In this document: one piece after another, positions 40,568 through 53,083 of the stretch
How the letters are laid out: every line of letters starts with the position of its first letter
Numbering within the stretch: the first letter of the stretch is position 1
Source: Rickettsia canadensis str. McKiel
GTDB lineage: Bacteria > Pseudomonadota > Alphaproteobacteria > Rickettsiales > Rickettsiaceae
Reading direction: 5' to 3'
Length of the DNA: 64,000 bases
NCBI RefSeq assembly: GCF_000014345.1
Contig: NC_009879.1
Span: 387,501-451,500, forward strand
The notes under the pieces: generated by a model
Database searches by the model: none
Told to the model about the DNA's origin: nothing
What the model saw: the letters and a program-made list of their open reading frames with translations, nothing else
Made by a program: the position numbers and the translations under genes

Positions 40568-40917
40568 ATATAATTTCCTAATTGTTGCAATAAAATAAAA
40601 ATAGCTGCCTAACGCTTTTAATGCAAGGGTAAAAATAAAAATATAAAGTTAATCAAAGGAATACATTTACTAGTAGTTATAACTGTAATAAAAATAGCCA
40701 TTTTTCATTAATGCATATTAACATTAAATACATTTAATGTATTACAGTTGATTAACTTTAATTTCTAATGAATTATACTTTCTTATTCTATGCTAAGGGA
40801 ATCGATAGACCAAAGATTTTAAGAAAAAATATAGTTTGGGAGATTGCATTGACCATAAAATCCATAGCTTAATTGATCTTGTTGCATAGCTTAAAAATTA
40901 TGATAAACTTACCGATG

Positions 40918-41047
40918 TCATTCTTGTTGGAAGCAGGAATCTAGAAAAAATAACCTTAATTTTGGTACAAAATACATATTTAAATAAGCATATAAAAATT
41001 GTTTTTTATATGCTTTACTGGATTTTTACTTTCGTGGGAATGACATT
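40918..41047. repeat. Intergenic inverted-repeat element with AT-rich hairpin
   Basis: Ends gtcattcttgttggaagcag and ttcgtgggaatgac flank a strong inner hairpin aagcatataaaaa / ttttttatatgctt. It lies upstream of yajC, next to tRNA-Gly. Confidence 0.65.
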
Positions 41048-41066
41048 TTTTAGTATGAAAAGTAAT

Positions 41067-41141
41067 TGGAGCGGGTGAAGGGATTCGAACCCTCGACTTC
41101 GACCTTGGCAAGGTCGCGCTCTACCCCTGAGCTACACCCGC
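41067..41141 (-). tRNA. tRNA-Gly (GCC)
   Basis: The minus strand reads GCGGGTG, a D-loop with gtagctcaggggtagagc, anticodon loop TTGCCAA (GCC), T-arm GGTTCGAATCC, acceptor CACCCGC, discriminator T and an encoded CCA. All four stems pair. It reads GGC and GGT codons. Confidence 0.96.
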
Positions 41142-41890
41142 TTAAATAAAATAACGGCGTTTTAATATAAAAAGTTTAAGTGGATCCAAATTAATTACAT
41201 TAAACTGCTTTAGTGTTTTTTAATCTAAGTGAACCTGAATATAAGTAATTATAAGACAAATTGCAAGTATTAAATTAGAAATTTATTGGTATTGCACATA
41301 AAGATAGATACTGTCATTGCGAGCAGTAATAATAGGCTAAAATCAAGCCATATTTGGAGTAAAAAATCAATAAAACAACAGCAATAGTTTGCTTTTTATA
41401 CACTGTGGAGCACCGTTATAGTTTTATATTGTTTATATTTATTGTGGTAATATACTAAAAACTTATTTGTTGATTTATAGTGCTGCTCAATTAATTCATC
41501 GAAATTTTATTGTTTGTGGTACAAAATTACAATAATTGTTACTTATTTGGTTTGTATAATAGATCATTTAAAAGTCCTTAAAGTAATAATATTTTTTCCC
41601 TATCTTACTAATAATATCTCAATTACTATCGAATTACTTTTATTCCAACTATTTATGTAGTATTTGCACCTACTACTTTTTCGGTAGGTGCAGTGTTTAT
41701 GCAAGATTTTTGGTATTAAAACGTTTTACATGTGGCAGTTTTATATTTGCTTTATCAAGAGCTTTAATGTTTGCAGTTTCTTCTTTTGAAACAATTTACT
41801 GATTATTTTAATCACTGGCGATTATTATTCTTGATTATTCCAATTCTAATTGGTTATACATTTGGAGTAAATCAGTTTGTAAAGTTAGAG
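41142..41890. other. Gene-free stretch with a decayed membrane-protein trace
   Basis: 41313-41330 holds half of a type C repeat (tgtcattgcgag). From about 41620 to 41900 plus-strand frames give hydrophobic scraps (IPTIYVVFAPTTFSVGAVFM, NHWRLLFLIIPILIGYTF) that suggest a dead transporter, perhaps an MFS protein of the kind often found beside spoT fragments in Rickettsia. Nothing intact. Confidence 0.4.
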
Positions 41891-41904
41891 GCGGAAATAG
41901 CAAG

Positions 41905-42452
41905 TTATTATTAAAAAAGTTTTGTATCTTTCAAGTTCAATATTAAAGCCTTTAAGACATAATTCAGCAAACTCTTTGTTCTAATTTATATTAGCAGCAA
42001 CCAAAAGAAAATTTATTAAAGTCTCTTTAATAATTTTCTAGCCTTTTTAGGTGATTTAACTCATCAAGTGTGCACATTATGCATTCGGTCAAATAATTTT
42101 ATTAATGCTGTATTGTATCTTCTCTCTTTAATTAATAAGTTTAGGTTTTCGCTGCTACTTATTTCCATAAGGTTTAATTCTAGTTAGACCTTCTATGTGT
42201 TTTACTACTTCCGGTCCAAAATCGCGGTAATTACTTCTTCAGCTACAAATTCAGCAAGCCTAATTGCTACCTCAATCTGGTACGAATAATAAGGACCCCC
42301 TAATTGACGCATTTGAGAACCATTATCTTTACAGGCATAGGTAGATACTTTTTTGATTTTAAGGATATCTATAGGATTTTCTACTTTTCAATATTCGAGT
42401 TTATCAAGTAGTTTTTTACTATAAACACAAATTTCAAACTTTATATCTTCCA
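41905..42452 (-). pseudogene. SpoT/RelA-family fragment
   Basis: The minus strand from ATG near 42452 reads MEDIKFEICVYSKKLLDKLE, stop, KVENPIDILKIKKVSTYACK, GSQMRQLGGPYYSYQIEVAI, which corresponds to the start of the HD (ppGpp hydrolase) domain, where typical members have GSQMRKSGEPYYSHPIEVA. Later broken frames give NLLIKERRYNTALIKLFDRM, KARKIIKETLINFLLVAANI and KEFAELCLKGFNIELERYK, as in the split spoT genes of other Rickettsia. The His of the SHP motif is Tyr, and several stops are present. Confidence 0.75.
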
Positions 42453-43128
42453 TAAAAGTTATTGTGTATCTTATTACAATTTGTGGCCTATAATTAAAAT
42501 GAAACTTAAAAATTGCAATGATAAATAGTTTTTAAGTTTAATTATATTAATAAATATTAATAACCTTTGTTTGTCTTGTATTTAGAGGAAACTAAGATTA
42601 AACGATAAATAAGAAAACATCATATATAAAGTACATCAATTAAAGATTATATTATTATTGTATATTAGACTTCTTGCAAATGACCCTTAATAAAGAGTAA
42701 TTCTTCTGGAAACACTACACCTCCACACCGCAGGGTAGTTAACCATACGTGAGGATGAGGCATTAGAATTGATGTTTGACGTACAAATACCTTTAGAAGC
42801 AAATTATCCAAGAAGTATTATTTTATCCTAAAGGCAAAATGTAACTATGTCAAATCGTAATAGTTTATATTATGCACACGCTACCTGCTTAAATAATACT
42901 AACCTAACTGTGTCACAGGGTGCGTTAATACTTGCTGTTGCAAATTGATTGTTCAAAGAGTCGAATATTAATAATAATCAGAATCAGAATATACATAATA
43001 ACTCATCTTATGAGAATAACATTACCGACTTTGAAAATTGGGATACAAAGTTGTGGTATATGTAACTATCTTGGAGTTATAGCTACTGCTTGTTGTAATA
43101 TGTACGTATATTTGAATAAACACTAAAT
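42453..43128. other. Gene-free stretch downstream of mgtE
   Basis: Plus-strand scraps MSNRNSLYYAHATCLNNTNL and VSQGALILAVAN followed by an Asn-rich NNNQNQNIHNNSSYENNI tail (about 42848-43065) suggest a small decayed gene. I do not recognise it. No RNA gene seen. Confidence 0.4.
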
Positions 43129-44499
43129 TTACACTAAAAAAATATGAGCAAGGCTTAAGAAAGTTAAGAAACCTAAAGCATCGGTTATGGTTGTTAGAAA
43201 TACACCGGAGCCTGCAGCGGGGTCTATATCAAAATAATGCAGTATTATAGGAATAGCAGAGCCAAATAATCCGGCTACTAAGAAATTTAAAATAACTGCA
43301 ATAGCAAAAATTACACTAAGATTTAAGTCAAGTAACATTATAAAGCTAAGCCCTGCTCCGATAATTGCAAGTACAAAACCATTAAAAGCTGATACGGCTA
43401 TTTCTTTTAATATAACTTTATTGACATTATTATAATGAATATCCTTATTAGCAAGGGCTCTAACCGTAACGGTCATGACTTGTGTTCCAGCATTACCGCC
43501 CATCGAGGCTACGATAGGCATAGTGGCTGCAAGCGTTACAAGTTTTGCAATAGTGTCGTTAAAATGGTTAATGATAAGTGAGGTCATGCAGGCAGTGATT
43601 AAATTAACAAAGAGCCAAGGAAAACGATGTTTAACAGTATACAATACATTGAAGAAAGTATCTTGAGTATGTACCCCGCTTAATGATAATATATCTTTTC
43701 CAGCTTGTTCTTCGATGATATAAATTATATTATCGATTGAAACGCTACCTACTAACTTACCGCTTTTATTTACTACCGGTACAATAGTTAAAGCATATTG
43801 TCTAAAAATAAAGCTTAATTCATTTAAGTCGGTAAAAGCATCTGCAAGCTTAAAATCTTTGCTCATCAAATCTTTTATTAATTCATTTTTTTTGCCTTTA
43901 ATTAGCGTGCTGAGAGAAATAATACCGATAGGACGCAATTTATTATCAGTGACGATCGCAGCATAAAAGTCGTTTTTTACGTTCTTGATAAAATTTAATG
44001 ATTCCTCTACCGTCCAGTTTTCTTGAAGATTAATAAAATCTCGTTCAATTACTCTACCTACCGTATTTTCGGGGTATGTACAACCTACAGTAATTTGGTG
44101 TTTTTTTTCTTTAGTAAGATTACTTAAGATAAGATCTTTTATATCATCGTCTAGATCAATTACTACTTCAATAGCGTCTTCTATAACTAGCTTATTGATT
44201 AATTCTGCAGATTTTTTTATACCTAAAGTTTCTATTATTAGAGGCTTACTATAAGCGTTTAACGATACTAACGTTTCAGGCTTAATTTTATCCTGTAATA
44301 AAGGAATAATTATTTTATATATTTTATTATTAAGATTATCTAAGAAATCTGCTAAATCGGCATAATGAAGCTCGGCTAGCCTGTTTGCCGCAGCATCATA
44401 ATTATGATCTTCAAGCAAATCATTAATTTGATCGAAAATCTCGGCAAATTGATCGTGATGATCAGGTAAGATGCGTTTAAATATATTGAAATTAGGCAT
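43129..44499 (-). CDS. mgtE: Magnesium transporter MgtE
   Basis: MgtE is a dimeric Mg2+-gated Mg2+ channel of the inner membrane. The 456-residue protein shows the N-domain (about 25-130), two CBS domains (about 135-255: NTVGRVIERDFINLQENWTV, then LTIVPVVNKSGKLVGSVSID) and five C-terminal helices with ATMPIVASMGGNAGTQVMTV, the pore signature. With corA decayed at 1520-1880, this may be a main Mg2+ importer, an inference limited to this window. Confidence 0.95.
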   Translation of the reverse strand: MPNFNIFKRILPDHHDQFAEIFDQINDLLEDHNYDAAANRLAELHYADLADFLDNLNNKIYKIIIPLLQDKIKPETLVSLNAYSKPLIIETLGIKKSAELINKLVIEDAIEVVIDLDDDIKDLILSNLTKEKKHQITVGCTYPENTVGRVIERDFINLQENWTVEESLNFIKNVKNDFYAAIVTDNKLRPIGIISLSTLIKGKKNELIKDLMSKDFKLADAFTDLNELSFIFRQYALTIVPVVNKSGKLVGSVSIDNIIYIIEEQAGKDILSLSGVHTQDTFFNVLYTVKHRFPWLFVNLITACMTSLIINHFNDTIAKLVTLAATMPIVASMGGNAGTQVMTVTVRALANKDIHYNNVNKVILKEIAVSAFNGFVLAIIGAGLSFIMLLDLNLSVIFAIAVILNFLVAGLFGSAIPIILHYFDIDPAAGSGVFLTTITDALGFLTFLSLAHIFLV

Positions 44500-44578
44500 A
44501 ACCTATTTATCTAATAGTTTATTATAGACTTAGTTAATTATAATTATTTAAAACTGATTTAGCTAGGTTTGACGCAAG

Positions 44579-44785
44579 GTGGTGTACAATTTGCTAGTCA
44601 ATATAAATCATAAAGTACAAATAAGCAATAGTTTTTTATTGGATAATATTGACATAATCATATCTTTACTAGTACTTATAATTATATTAGGGGGACAATT
44701 TATACATAATAAGCAAGGATTGTTGATTACTGCAATTGAGGATGAGAATCTAGAAGAGGTCAAAAGTTATTGCAGCAGTGGTTGA
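44579..44785 (+). pseudogene. Truncated membrane-anchored ankyrin protein
   Basis: The 68-residue ORF has one strong hydrophobic helix (IDIIISLLVLIIILGGQFI) followed by LLITAIEDENLEEVKSYCSSG, the beginning of a typical ankyrin domain that stops after half a repeat. The rest of the gene is absent; the IS200-type element starts about 130 nt downstream. It is probably a 5' fragment of a former ankyrin gene. Confidence 0.5.
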
Positions 44786-44875
44786 TCCTAATAATATATT
44801 TATTAGATGTGCAAAGTCTTGTATTTACTCTGTTATAATAAATCAATCACTGTCATCTAAGAGATGAAAGTTTGT

Positions 44876-45437
44876 CTATAGCGACTAGAAGTCGCTGAAT
44901 CAAGCTAAAGCTTATTCCAGTCTTATATTAGTAGTCATTGCTGGTTCATGAGCATCAGTATGTCTATTAATATATTCATTAATCATGTCATCAGTCACAT
45001 TACCACTAGTCGCACTAAAGTATTCTCTTACCACCCATAAATGTCTACCCCAATACTTTTTTCTTAATATTGGAAATTCTTCTTGTATTTTTTTGATGAT
45101 CTCCCTTTGGCTTTTTGCACAAATTCACTCACTTTAATATGAGGTGGTATATTGGCAAATATATGTATATGATCGCTTGATATTACTCCATTTTCTATTT
45201 TAACATTGAGTTCTTCTACAACTACTGCAATAATTTCTCTCACTCGCTTTTTGATGTCATAGGTTAATACCTTGTATCGATATTTTGTAATCCACACTAT
45301 ATGTGGATATCGATGATAGTAAACGGTGCGTGATTTGTTGCTATATTGAGTCATGGGGCTTATGATGCTAACACATCATGGCTCAACATGGCAAGCTAAA
45401 GCTTTCCCATCTGGAAGATGGAGGTTTTAACCACCAA
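44876..45437 (-). mobile_element. IS200/IS605-type insertion sequence (tnpA only)
   Basis: The element has a transposase gene on the minus strand bounded by small hairpins: gcgact-aga-agtcgc at 44880-44894 and ccatc-tggaa-gatgg near 45408-45422. The sequence caagctaaagctt occurs near both ends (44901-44913 and 45390-45403). IS200/IS605 elements lack terminal inverted repeats and carry such subterminal hairpins, so the ends are approximate. Confidence 0.7.
44912..45354 (-). pseudogene. tnpA: IS200-like transposase TnpA, frameshifted
   Basis: The first 96 codons carry HIVWITKYRYKVLTYDIKKR and the HUH-type motif HIHIFANIPP (about 64-73). The frame then breaks at a seven-A run near 45091 (in SSKKYKK); the other frame continues as IQEEFPILRKKYWGRHLWVV, with Tyr candidates and GNVTDDMINEYINRH, to a TAA at 44912. 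The total length without the shift (about 147 residues) matches a full Y1 transposase. One indel has probably inactivated it, unless programmed slippage occurs at the A-run. Confidence 0.8.
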
Positions 45438-45647
45438 AGGGACTATAAAAATTTAGATATAGTGATAGTGACAACATTATTAGAATGTGGGTCTGAGCAA
45501 AATAAATGCATTGGACGTAGAGTGATATGCTATAATTGTAGGATTGTAGGACAGACATTTGGTAATAAAAGAAAGTTAGAAGTAAAAATAAAATCTAAAG
45601 TGCCAAAACAAAAAAAATTTAGAGTAATGGTCTCAGAACAAAGATAA
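45438..45647 (+). other. Short ORF of unknown origin beside the IS element
   Basis: An open frame beginning inside the IS end continues as DYKNLDIVIVTTLLECGSEQ, then CIGRRVICYNCRIVGQTFGN and a basic tail. I see no known domain; the composite start suggests it is not an original gene. Confidence 0.25.
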
Positions 45648-45699
45648 AGAGACAACTAAAGAAAGAGGTTGCTAGTTGACCTTATGAAAAACCGGCAAA

Positions 45700-45786
45700 T
45701 GGTGCGGTCGAGAAGACTTGAACTTCCAATCTTGTTACAGAACAGCACCCTCAATGCTGCGCGTTTACCAATTTCGCCACAACCGC
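45700..45786 (-). tRNA. tRNA-Leu (GAG)
   Basis: The minus strand begins GCGGTTG with D-loop gtggcgaaattggtaaacgc, anticodon stem-loop CAGCA-TTGAGGG-TGCTG (GAG), a class II variable arm (ttctgtaacaagatt), T-arm AAGTTCAAGTCTT, acceptor CGACCGC and ACCA. The long variable loop and GAG identify leucine, reading CUC/CUU. Confidence 0.94.
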
Positions 45787-45841
45787 TTAAGTTTTACTCT
45801 ATAACAGATTATGCGTATAATATCAATAGAGTTGTTGTATT

Positions 45842-45928
45842 TGTCATTCCATGACTTGAGATCACGGGATCCAGAAAAAATAAAATAAAGACTGGCCCTC
45901 ATGGTCGTCACAAGCTACGGTGTGACAT
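45842..45928. repeat. Intergenic palindromic repeat (type B)
   Basis: Arms gtcattccatgacttgagat (with cacgggatccag) and atggtcgtcacaagctacgg, followed by tgtgacat. It lies between tRNA-Leu and the HAD hydrolase. Confidence 0.65.
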
Positions 45929-45974
45929 TAAGGATTACTGGATTCTCGCCTATGCCATTAGTATTATGACGTAA

Positions 45975-46835
45975 TCACGATAAACTCAACATAAAATTAG
46001 GCATAATCGATTGTTTGATAGCAGATTTCGTTAAACTATCCAGTTTTTCATCAATATTATCAAAATTAATATGATATGCCCTAGAATTTCCGGTTAACAC
46101 TAGGGCAGAGTCTATACCGAGGCGATTTGCTGCAAGTATATCAGTGTAAAAAGTGTCTCCAATCATTAAAATACGATTCTTAGGTGTATTATGGCATTCT
46201 TTAAAAATTTTACTATATATTTCTTCGTACGGCTTGCCGCTATAAATTATTTCCCCACCAAGTTGTTTTATTTTTTCAGCATAATAGCCGCTACAATATC
46301 TATAAACACCGTGTTGATTTATTCCAAGATCGGGATTAGCACAGATATTGACCATTTTACGTTCTACAACAATTTTAAATAATTCATCGAACTCGTTTAA
46401 GTCTAAATTTTCATTTTCGTCCCTGTAAATAGTCATTAAGAAAATATTAGCTTTTTTAATATCATCGGTGGTAGAATATTGGATTCCGTTTATTATATCA
46501 TTTTCTAAATGTCCTAAATGATATATTACAGGTTTTTCTATACCGAATCGCTCTTTACTTTCTAGGATCATTTGCACTGCTATTTCACCTGAGCTAATGA
46601 TCATTTCCGGTTCTGCATTTAATCCCCAAGATTTAATTGTTTGATGCAGTGAAAAAATATTTTGTGGAGCATTAGTGACAAAATATACTTTTTTTCGTTC
46701 AATAATTTTATTAATATTTTGTACAACATTTTGGTAGGTATGTCCCCCTTCGATTATTACACCCCAAAGATCAAATAAAAACACGTCATAATTATCAATT
46801 ATGTCGAAAATATTTTTTAACTTTAATATATTCAT
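45975..46835 (-). CDS. HAD-superfamily class IIA hydrolase
   Basis: A 286-residue HAD phosphatase-like protein. Motif I reads FDLWGVII (21-28): nucleophile Asp22, with Trp24 in place of the usual second Asp, a feature of one class IIA subgroup common in alphaproteobacteria. NAPQNIF covers motif II, a Lys is present in SGKPYEEIY, and MIGDTFYTDILAANRLGIDS gives motifs III/IV. The substrate is unknown. It is divergent from gyrB. Confidence 0.88.
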   Translation of the reverse strand: MNILKLKNIFDIIDNYDVFLFDLWGVIIEGGHTYQNVVQNINKIIERKKVYFVTNAPQNIFSLHQTIKSWGLNAEPEMIISSGEIAVQMILESKERFGIEKPVIYHLGHLENDIINGIQYSTTDDIKKANIFLMTIYRDENENLDLNEFDELFKIVVERKMVNICANPDLGINQHGVYRYCSGYYAEKIKQLGGEIIYSGKPYEEIYSKIFKECHNTPKNRILMIGDTFYTDILAANRLGIDSALVLTGNSRAYHINFDNIDEKLDSLTKSAIKQSIMPNFMLSLS

Positions 46836-46936
46836 ATTATCTCGCTAATTTTCAATCAAGAAACTTTACTATTTTAATAAGTTACGTTATAGTAATTTTT
46901 ATTGTTTCTAGCAACAAATAATAGAGCAAAATATAA

Positions 46937-49369
<2,433 letters not shown>

Positions 49370-49417
49370 CTTTTTTGATATTATTCTTGTGATGAGCTTG
49401 CTGGATCAGTTATTCTA

Positions 49418-49504
49418 TTGTCATCCGGCTGCAACTTGATCGCGGGATCCAGTCTTTTTAATTTTTTTCTGGATACTACTGTGCTCAAGCCACGGTATGA
49501 CACC
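49418..49504. repeat. Intergenic palindromic repeat (type B)
   Basis: Arms ttgtcatccggctgcaactt and gctcaagccacggtatgaca with gatccagtctttttaatttt between them, between gyrB and murA. Confidence 0.75.
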
Positions 49505-49573
49505 GAGCGTGCTTTCTAATCCATGCAACAATACTTCTAGTTAAGAATGACCTCAATATTTTTATAAAAATTT

Positions 49574-50833
49574 ATGCAGAAATTAATTATTTATGGCGGT
49601 AAACCTCTCAGGGGTAGTATTAATATTAGTGGTGCTAAAAATGCCGTGCTCCCTATTATGGCTGCGTCTATTCTTACCGATAAACTGCACATTACTAATG
49701 TTCCAAAATTAACAGATGTTAGTACTATGAAAGGTTTGCTAAGAAGTCACGGAGCAGATATTGAAACAATAGAACACCAAGATGAGTTTGAACTTATAAT
49801 TAATACTAGAAATATAAATAACTTTACCGCAGATTATGACATAGTTCGTAAAATGAGAGCATCGATTTGGGTGCTTGGTCCTTTGCTTACCAAATACGGT
49901 AAAGCAAAAGTATCCCTTCCAGGCGGGTGTGCTATTGGGGCAAGGCAAGTAGATCTACATATTGCAGTATTAAAAGCTATGGGGGCTATGATTGAAATTG
50001 AAGGTGGTTATATTAACGCTTCAAGTAAAGGACGTTTAAAAGGTACACATTTTATTTTTGATAAAGTTTCCGTCGGTGCTACGATTAATGCAATACTTGC
50101 AGCTGTTTTAGCAGAAGGTGAAACACTGCTTTTTAATTGTGGCCGAGAGCCGGAAATAGTTGATTTATGTAATTGCCTTATTAAAATGGGTGCTGATATT
50201 ATAGGTGTCGGTACTAGTGAAATAACAATTAAAGGTAAAGATGCTTTAAATAAAGTGAGCTATAAAGTACTATCTGATCGTATTGAAGCCGGTACTTATA
50301 TGTTGGCAGCAGCTATTACTAAAGGTGATGTAAAAATTTGTGGTATTGATTATCATATTATAGAAAATTTAGCTTTAAAACTCATTGAAACAGGTATAAA
50401 AGTTGTGCCTATCGATAATGGCGTACAGGTAATTTATGAAGGAAAGTTAAATGCAGTTAATTTAGAAACCAATCCATATCCTGGGTTTGCTACAGATTTA
50501 CAAGCACAATTTATGAGTCTTATGACGCTTAGTAGTGGTGTTTCAATGATTACCGAGAATATTTTTGAAAACCGTTTTATGCATGTTCCTGAATTATGTA
50601 GAATGGGAGCAGATATATTGGTACGAGGTAATAAGGCTATTGTTCGAGGTGTAGAAATGTTAAAAGGAGCAGAGGTTATGGCAAGTGACCTTAGAGCTTC
50701 GGTATCACTAATCTTAGCAGGTCTTAGTACTAATAGCAAAACTGTATTACACCGAATATACCACTTAGATCGTGGATTCCAAGATTTAGAAAAAAAATTA
50801 AGTAATTGCGGTGCAGATATAAAAAGGGTATAA
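49574..50833 (+). CDS. murA: UDP-GlcNAc 1-carboxyvinyltransferase
   Basis: MurA makes the first committed peptidoglycan precursor by adding enolpyruvate to UDP-GlcNAc. The 419-residue protein has [15 protein letters not shown] (20-34), the catalytic loop [14 protein letters not shown] with Cys119 (the fosfomycin target residue, present as Cys), and [11 protein letters not shown] near the C-terminus. The length and motif order are standard. Confidence 0.97.
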   Translation: MQKLIIYGGKPLRGSINISGAKNAVLPIMAASILTDKLHITNVPKLTDVSTMKGLLRSHGADIETIEHQDEFELIINTRNINNFTADYDIVRKMRASIWVLGPLLTKYGKAKVSLPGGCAIGARQVDLHIAVLKAMGAMIEIEGGYINASSKGRLKGTHFIFDKVSVGATINAILAAVLAEGETLLFNCGREPEIVDLCNCLIKMGADIIGVGTSEITIKGKDALNKVSYKVLSDRIEAGTYMLAAAITKGDVKICGIDYHIIENLALKLIETGIKVVPIDNGVQVIYEGKLNAVNLETNPYPGFATDLQAQFMSLMTLSSGVSMITENIFENRFMHVPELCRMGADILVRGNKAIVRGVEMLKGAEVMASDLRASVSLILAGLSTNSKTVLHRIYHLDRGFQDLEKKLSNCGADIKRV

Positions 50834-50874
50834 TATACTTGATAAACTTCAAAAATTGGCGTTGTCCGTTCTAC

Positions 50875-50931
50875 AAGAGCTACGGTATTTACACGCGCTC
50901 CGTTTCCTCGCTTTGTAAACTCCTAGCTCTT
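50875..50931. repeat. Stem-loop repeat between murA and rpoZ
   Basis: Arms aagagcta / tagctctt with an inner tttaca / tgtaaa enclose cgcgctccgtttcctcgct. The region is GC-richer than its surroundings, suggesting a mobile palindromic repeat or terminator; no other copy was found in the window. Confidence 0.5.
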
Positions 50932-51000
50932 TTTGAAATGGATTTTCGTATACTCATTCCCTATTTATTTGTAGTATAATATTTTAAACGGAGAAGAATT

Positions 51001-51384
51001 ATGGCAAGAGTTACGGCAGAAGATTGTAATAAAATCATACCAGATAGGTTTCGGCTTGTTGTCCTAGCAACAAGATATGCTAAATTATTAAATTATAAAG
51101 TAGAAACTAGTTACAGCAAAAAAGAAAAGCGTGATAAGCCTCCTGTTATCGCATTACGTAGAATTGCTGCTGGAAAAGTATCGGTAGCTCAGTTAGAACA
51201 AGACTTGATAAACAGTCTATGTACGAGAAATATAATAGAGCCGCTTGCTAATCAAGATGACTTGGAAGATGTAGAAGAAAAATTTGATTATTTACCTGAA
51301 GTTTATGTCGGGGAAGATTATTCTGATTTAGATGATCAAATCTTTATTGATGAGAACGGCGAATATGATGAAAGAGATAAGTAA
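51001..51384 (+). CDS. rpoZ: RNA polymerase omega subunit
   Basis: Omega helps assemble beta' into RNA polymerase. The 127-residue protein carries [30 protein letters not shown] and [15 protein letters not shown], the conserved omega core, plus an acidic C-terminal extension typical of alphaproteobacteria. A ribosome binding site (ggagaag) lies 5 nt upstream. It is immediately followed by acpS with no gap. Confidence 0.96.
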
Positions 51385-51780
51385 ATGCTTGTCGGTATCG
51401 GTACTGATATAGTACAAATTCCTAGAATTGAAAAAATATTGCATTTATATCCGCAACTTTTTGCTAAAAAAATTCTAACTTTAAAGGAATTAAAACAATT
51501 TGCTTTATTGGATAAAACAAACCGTGCTACTTTTGTAGCAAAGCATTTTGCTGCTAAAGAAGCTGTTAGTAAAGCCTTTGGAGTTGGTATAGGTCAAGGT
51601 ATAAATTTTAAAGATATTACTATACTAAATGATGATTTAGGCAAGCCTATAGCAGAAGTTAGTTCAAACTATACGAAAAAATACTCTTTTTTAAATATTC
51701 ACCTTTCTCTTTCTGATGATTATCCTGTATGTGTAGCATTTGCCGTAGTTGAAGGTGGTTATAATGTCATTCCAGTGTAA
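51385..51780 (+). CDS. acpS: Holo-[acyl-carrier-protein] synthase
   Basis: AcpS transfers 4'-phosphopantetheine from CoA to apo-ACP for fatty-acid synthesis. The 131-residue protein has [16 protein letters not shown] with Asp8 for Mg2+ and [17 protein letters not shown] with the second metal-site Glu. The start codon directly follows the rpoZ stop, so they are translationally linked. The last codons (NVIPV) are read from a type A repeat (atgtcattccagtgtaagcg), so the C-terminus has been rewritten by the repeat. Confidence 0.95.
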
Positions 51781-51814
51781 GCGGGTATTGTTATGTGCAT
51801 CAGAAAACATATTT

Positions 51815-51925
51815 GATGTTATATCGTGGCTTGACCAAGGTATCCAAAAAACAATTTAAGGTACTAATGATTTTAGTATTTTGAACTAGATCCCTCGATC
51901 AAGTTAGCTAGGATAACCACTATAG
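51815..51925. repeat. Intergenic palindromic repeat (type B)
   Basis: Arms atatcgtggcttgaccaagg and cgatcaagttagctaggata surround taatgattttagtattttga. It lies between acpS and the minus-strand prolyl isomerase, where the two transcripts converge. Confidence 0.7.
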
Positions 51926-52024
51926 GTTACTATATTCTCACTGTTGTTAGAATGACATTAACAATGTTTTCTGATCCAATACACCAAAGCCAGCTTTTTT
52001 TTGCAGGAATGATATTAAATGTAA

Positions 52025-52873
52025 TTACTCTCCATCTTTGCTACCTGCTTTAGGTAACATGATTTTTAAATCGGCTTTAGCTTCTAAATCAGAAATATAT
52101 TGCTTTAGTATTGCTGCAGCTAATATATTATCAATAGTTACTTTTGCGTCTTCTTTTGTTGGTATAGGTACAGGTTTTTTCTCAAGTACTTTGATAATAT
52201 GCCAACCGAAATCAGTTTTTACAGGAGTTGAAACTTCATTTACTTTTAAAGCAAAAGCTTTCTTTTCAAATTCCGGTACTAACTGTCCAGGTTGATTTAG
52301 TATAATGTCACCAATAACGCCGCCATTTGAAGCTGAAGCTTTATCAAGAGATAACTCTTCTGCGAGCTTAGTAAAATTTCCACCTTTGCTTAATTTGGTT
52401 TTTATTTCATTAGCTTCTTTTTGGGATTTTACTAAAATATGAGCAACTTTTATTTGCTCTTTACCTTTAAGATTACCAACATATTTATTATACTCGTCAT
52501 CGAACATCTTATCTGTAATGTTAGATTTTATGTAATTTGCTAGTAATTCTTGTTGAGCTAATTGATTTTTTGCATTTTCAAGTTTTTCTTGGAATTCTTT
52601 AGATGCAGTAATGTGTGACTTAGCAACTTCTTCTTTTAACAAAAGATTATTAACATAAATTTTTATTAATTTTTCTTGATCTTGCAGTGAAAAATCATCA
52701 AAACTTTTGATTGTTTCACCTGATTGAATATTAAGCTGTGGCTTAAATTCTTTCATAATTTGCGATTCTTTTACTTCACCACCTTTATAGGTAGCAACTA
52801 CTTTGTCTTTATCAGCAAAAGCAATACTGGAAAGCATGCTAACTGATAAAAATATAACAGATAATTTTTTCAT
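52025..52873 (-). CDS. Parvulin-type peptidyl-prolyl isomerase (PpiC/PrsA-like)
   Basis: The 282-residue protein has a signal peptide (MKKLSVIFLSVSMLSSIAFA, cleavage near residue 20), a SurA/PrsA-like helical N-domain, and one parvulin domain (about 141-232) with KVAHILVKSQKEANEIKTKL, FTKLAEELSLDKASASNGG and FGWHIIKVLEKKP. It should act in the periplasm on outer-membrane or exported proteins. It is alone, divergent from secA. Confidence 0.93.
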   Translation of the reverse strand: MKKLSVIFLSVSMLSSIAFADKDKVVATYKGGEVKESQIMKEFKPQLNIQSGETIKSFDDFSLQDQEKLIKIYVNNLLLKEEVAKSHITASKEFQEKLENAKNQLAQQELLANYIKSNITDKMFDDEYNKYVGNLKGKEQIKVAHILVKSQKEANEIKTKLSKGGNFTKLAEELSLDKASASNGGVIGDIILNQPGQLVPEFEKKAFALKVNEVSTPVKTDFGWHIIKVLEKKPVPIPTKEDAKVTIDNILAAAILKQYISDLEAKADLKIMLPKAGSKDGE

Positions 52874-53083
52874 TTATGACTCGTAATTGTGTTAAACATA
52901 AGCTTAAATTTTATAAAAATAATATATAACCGTCAATAGCTATTTGAGAATATTTGATTTATTAATAATAATTTACAAATGTTTTGTAGTAAAAAACACC
53001 TTTCAATAAAATTATAACATTTGATAATTTTATAAAATATACCTATATTTAAGTACTAAAATACTAAAATTATAAGGATTTTA

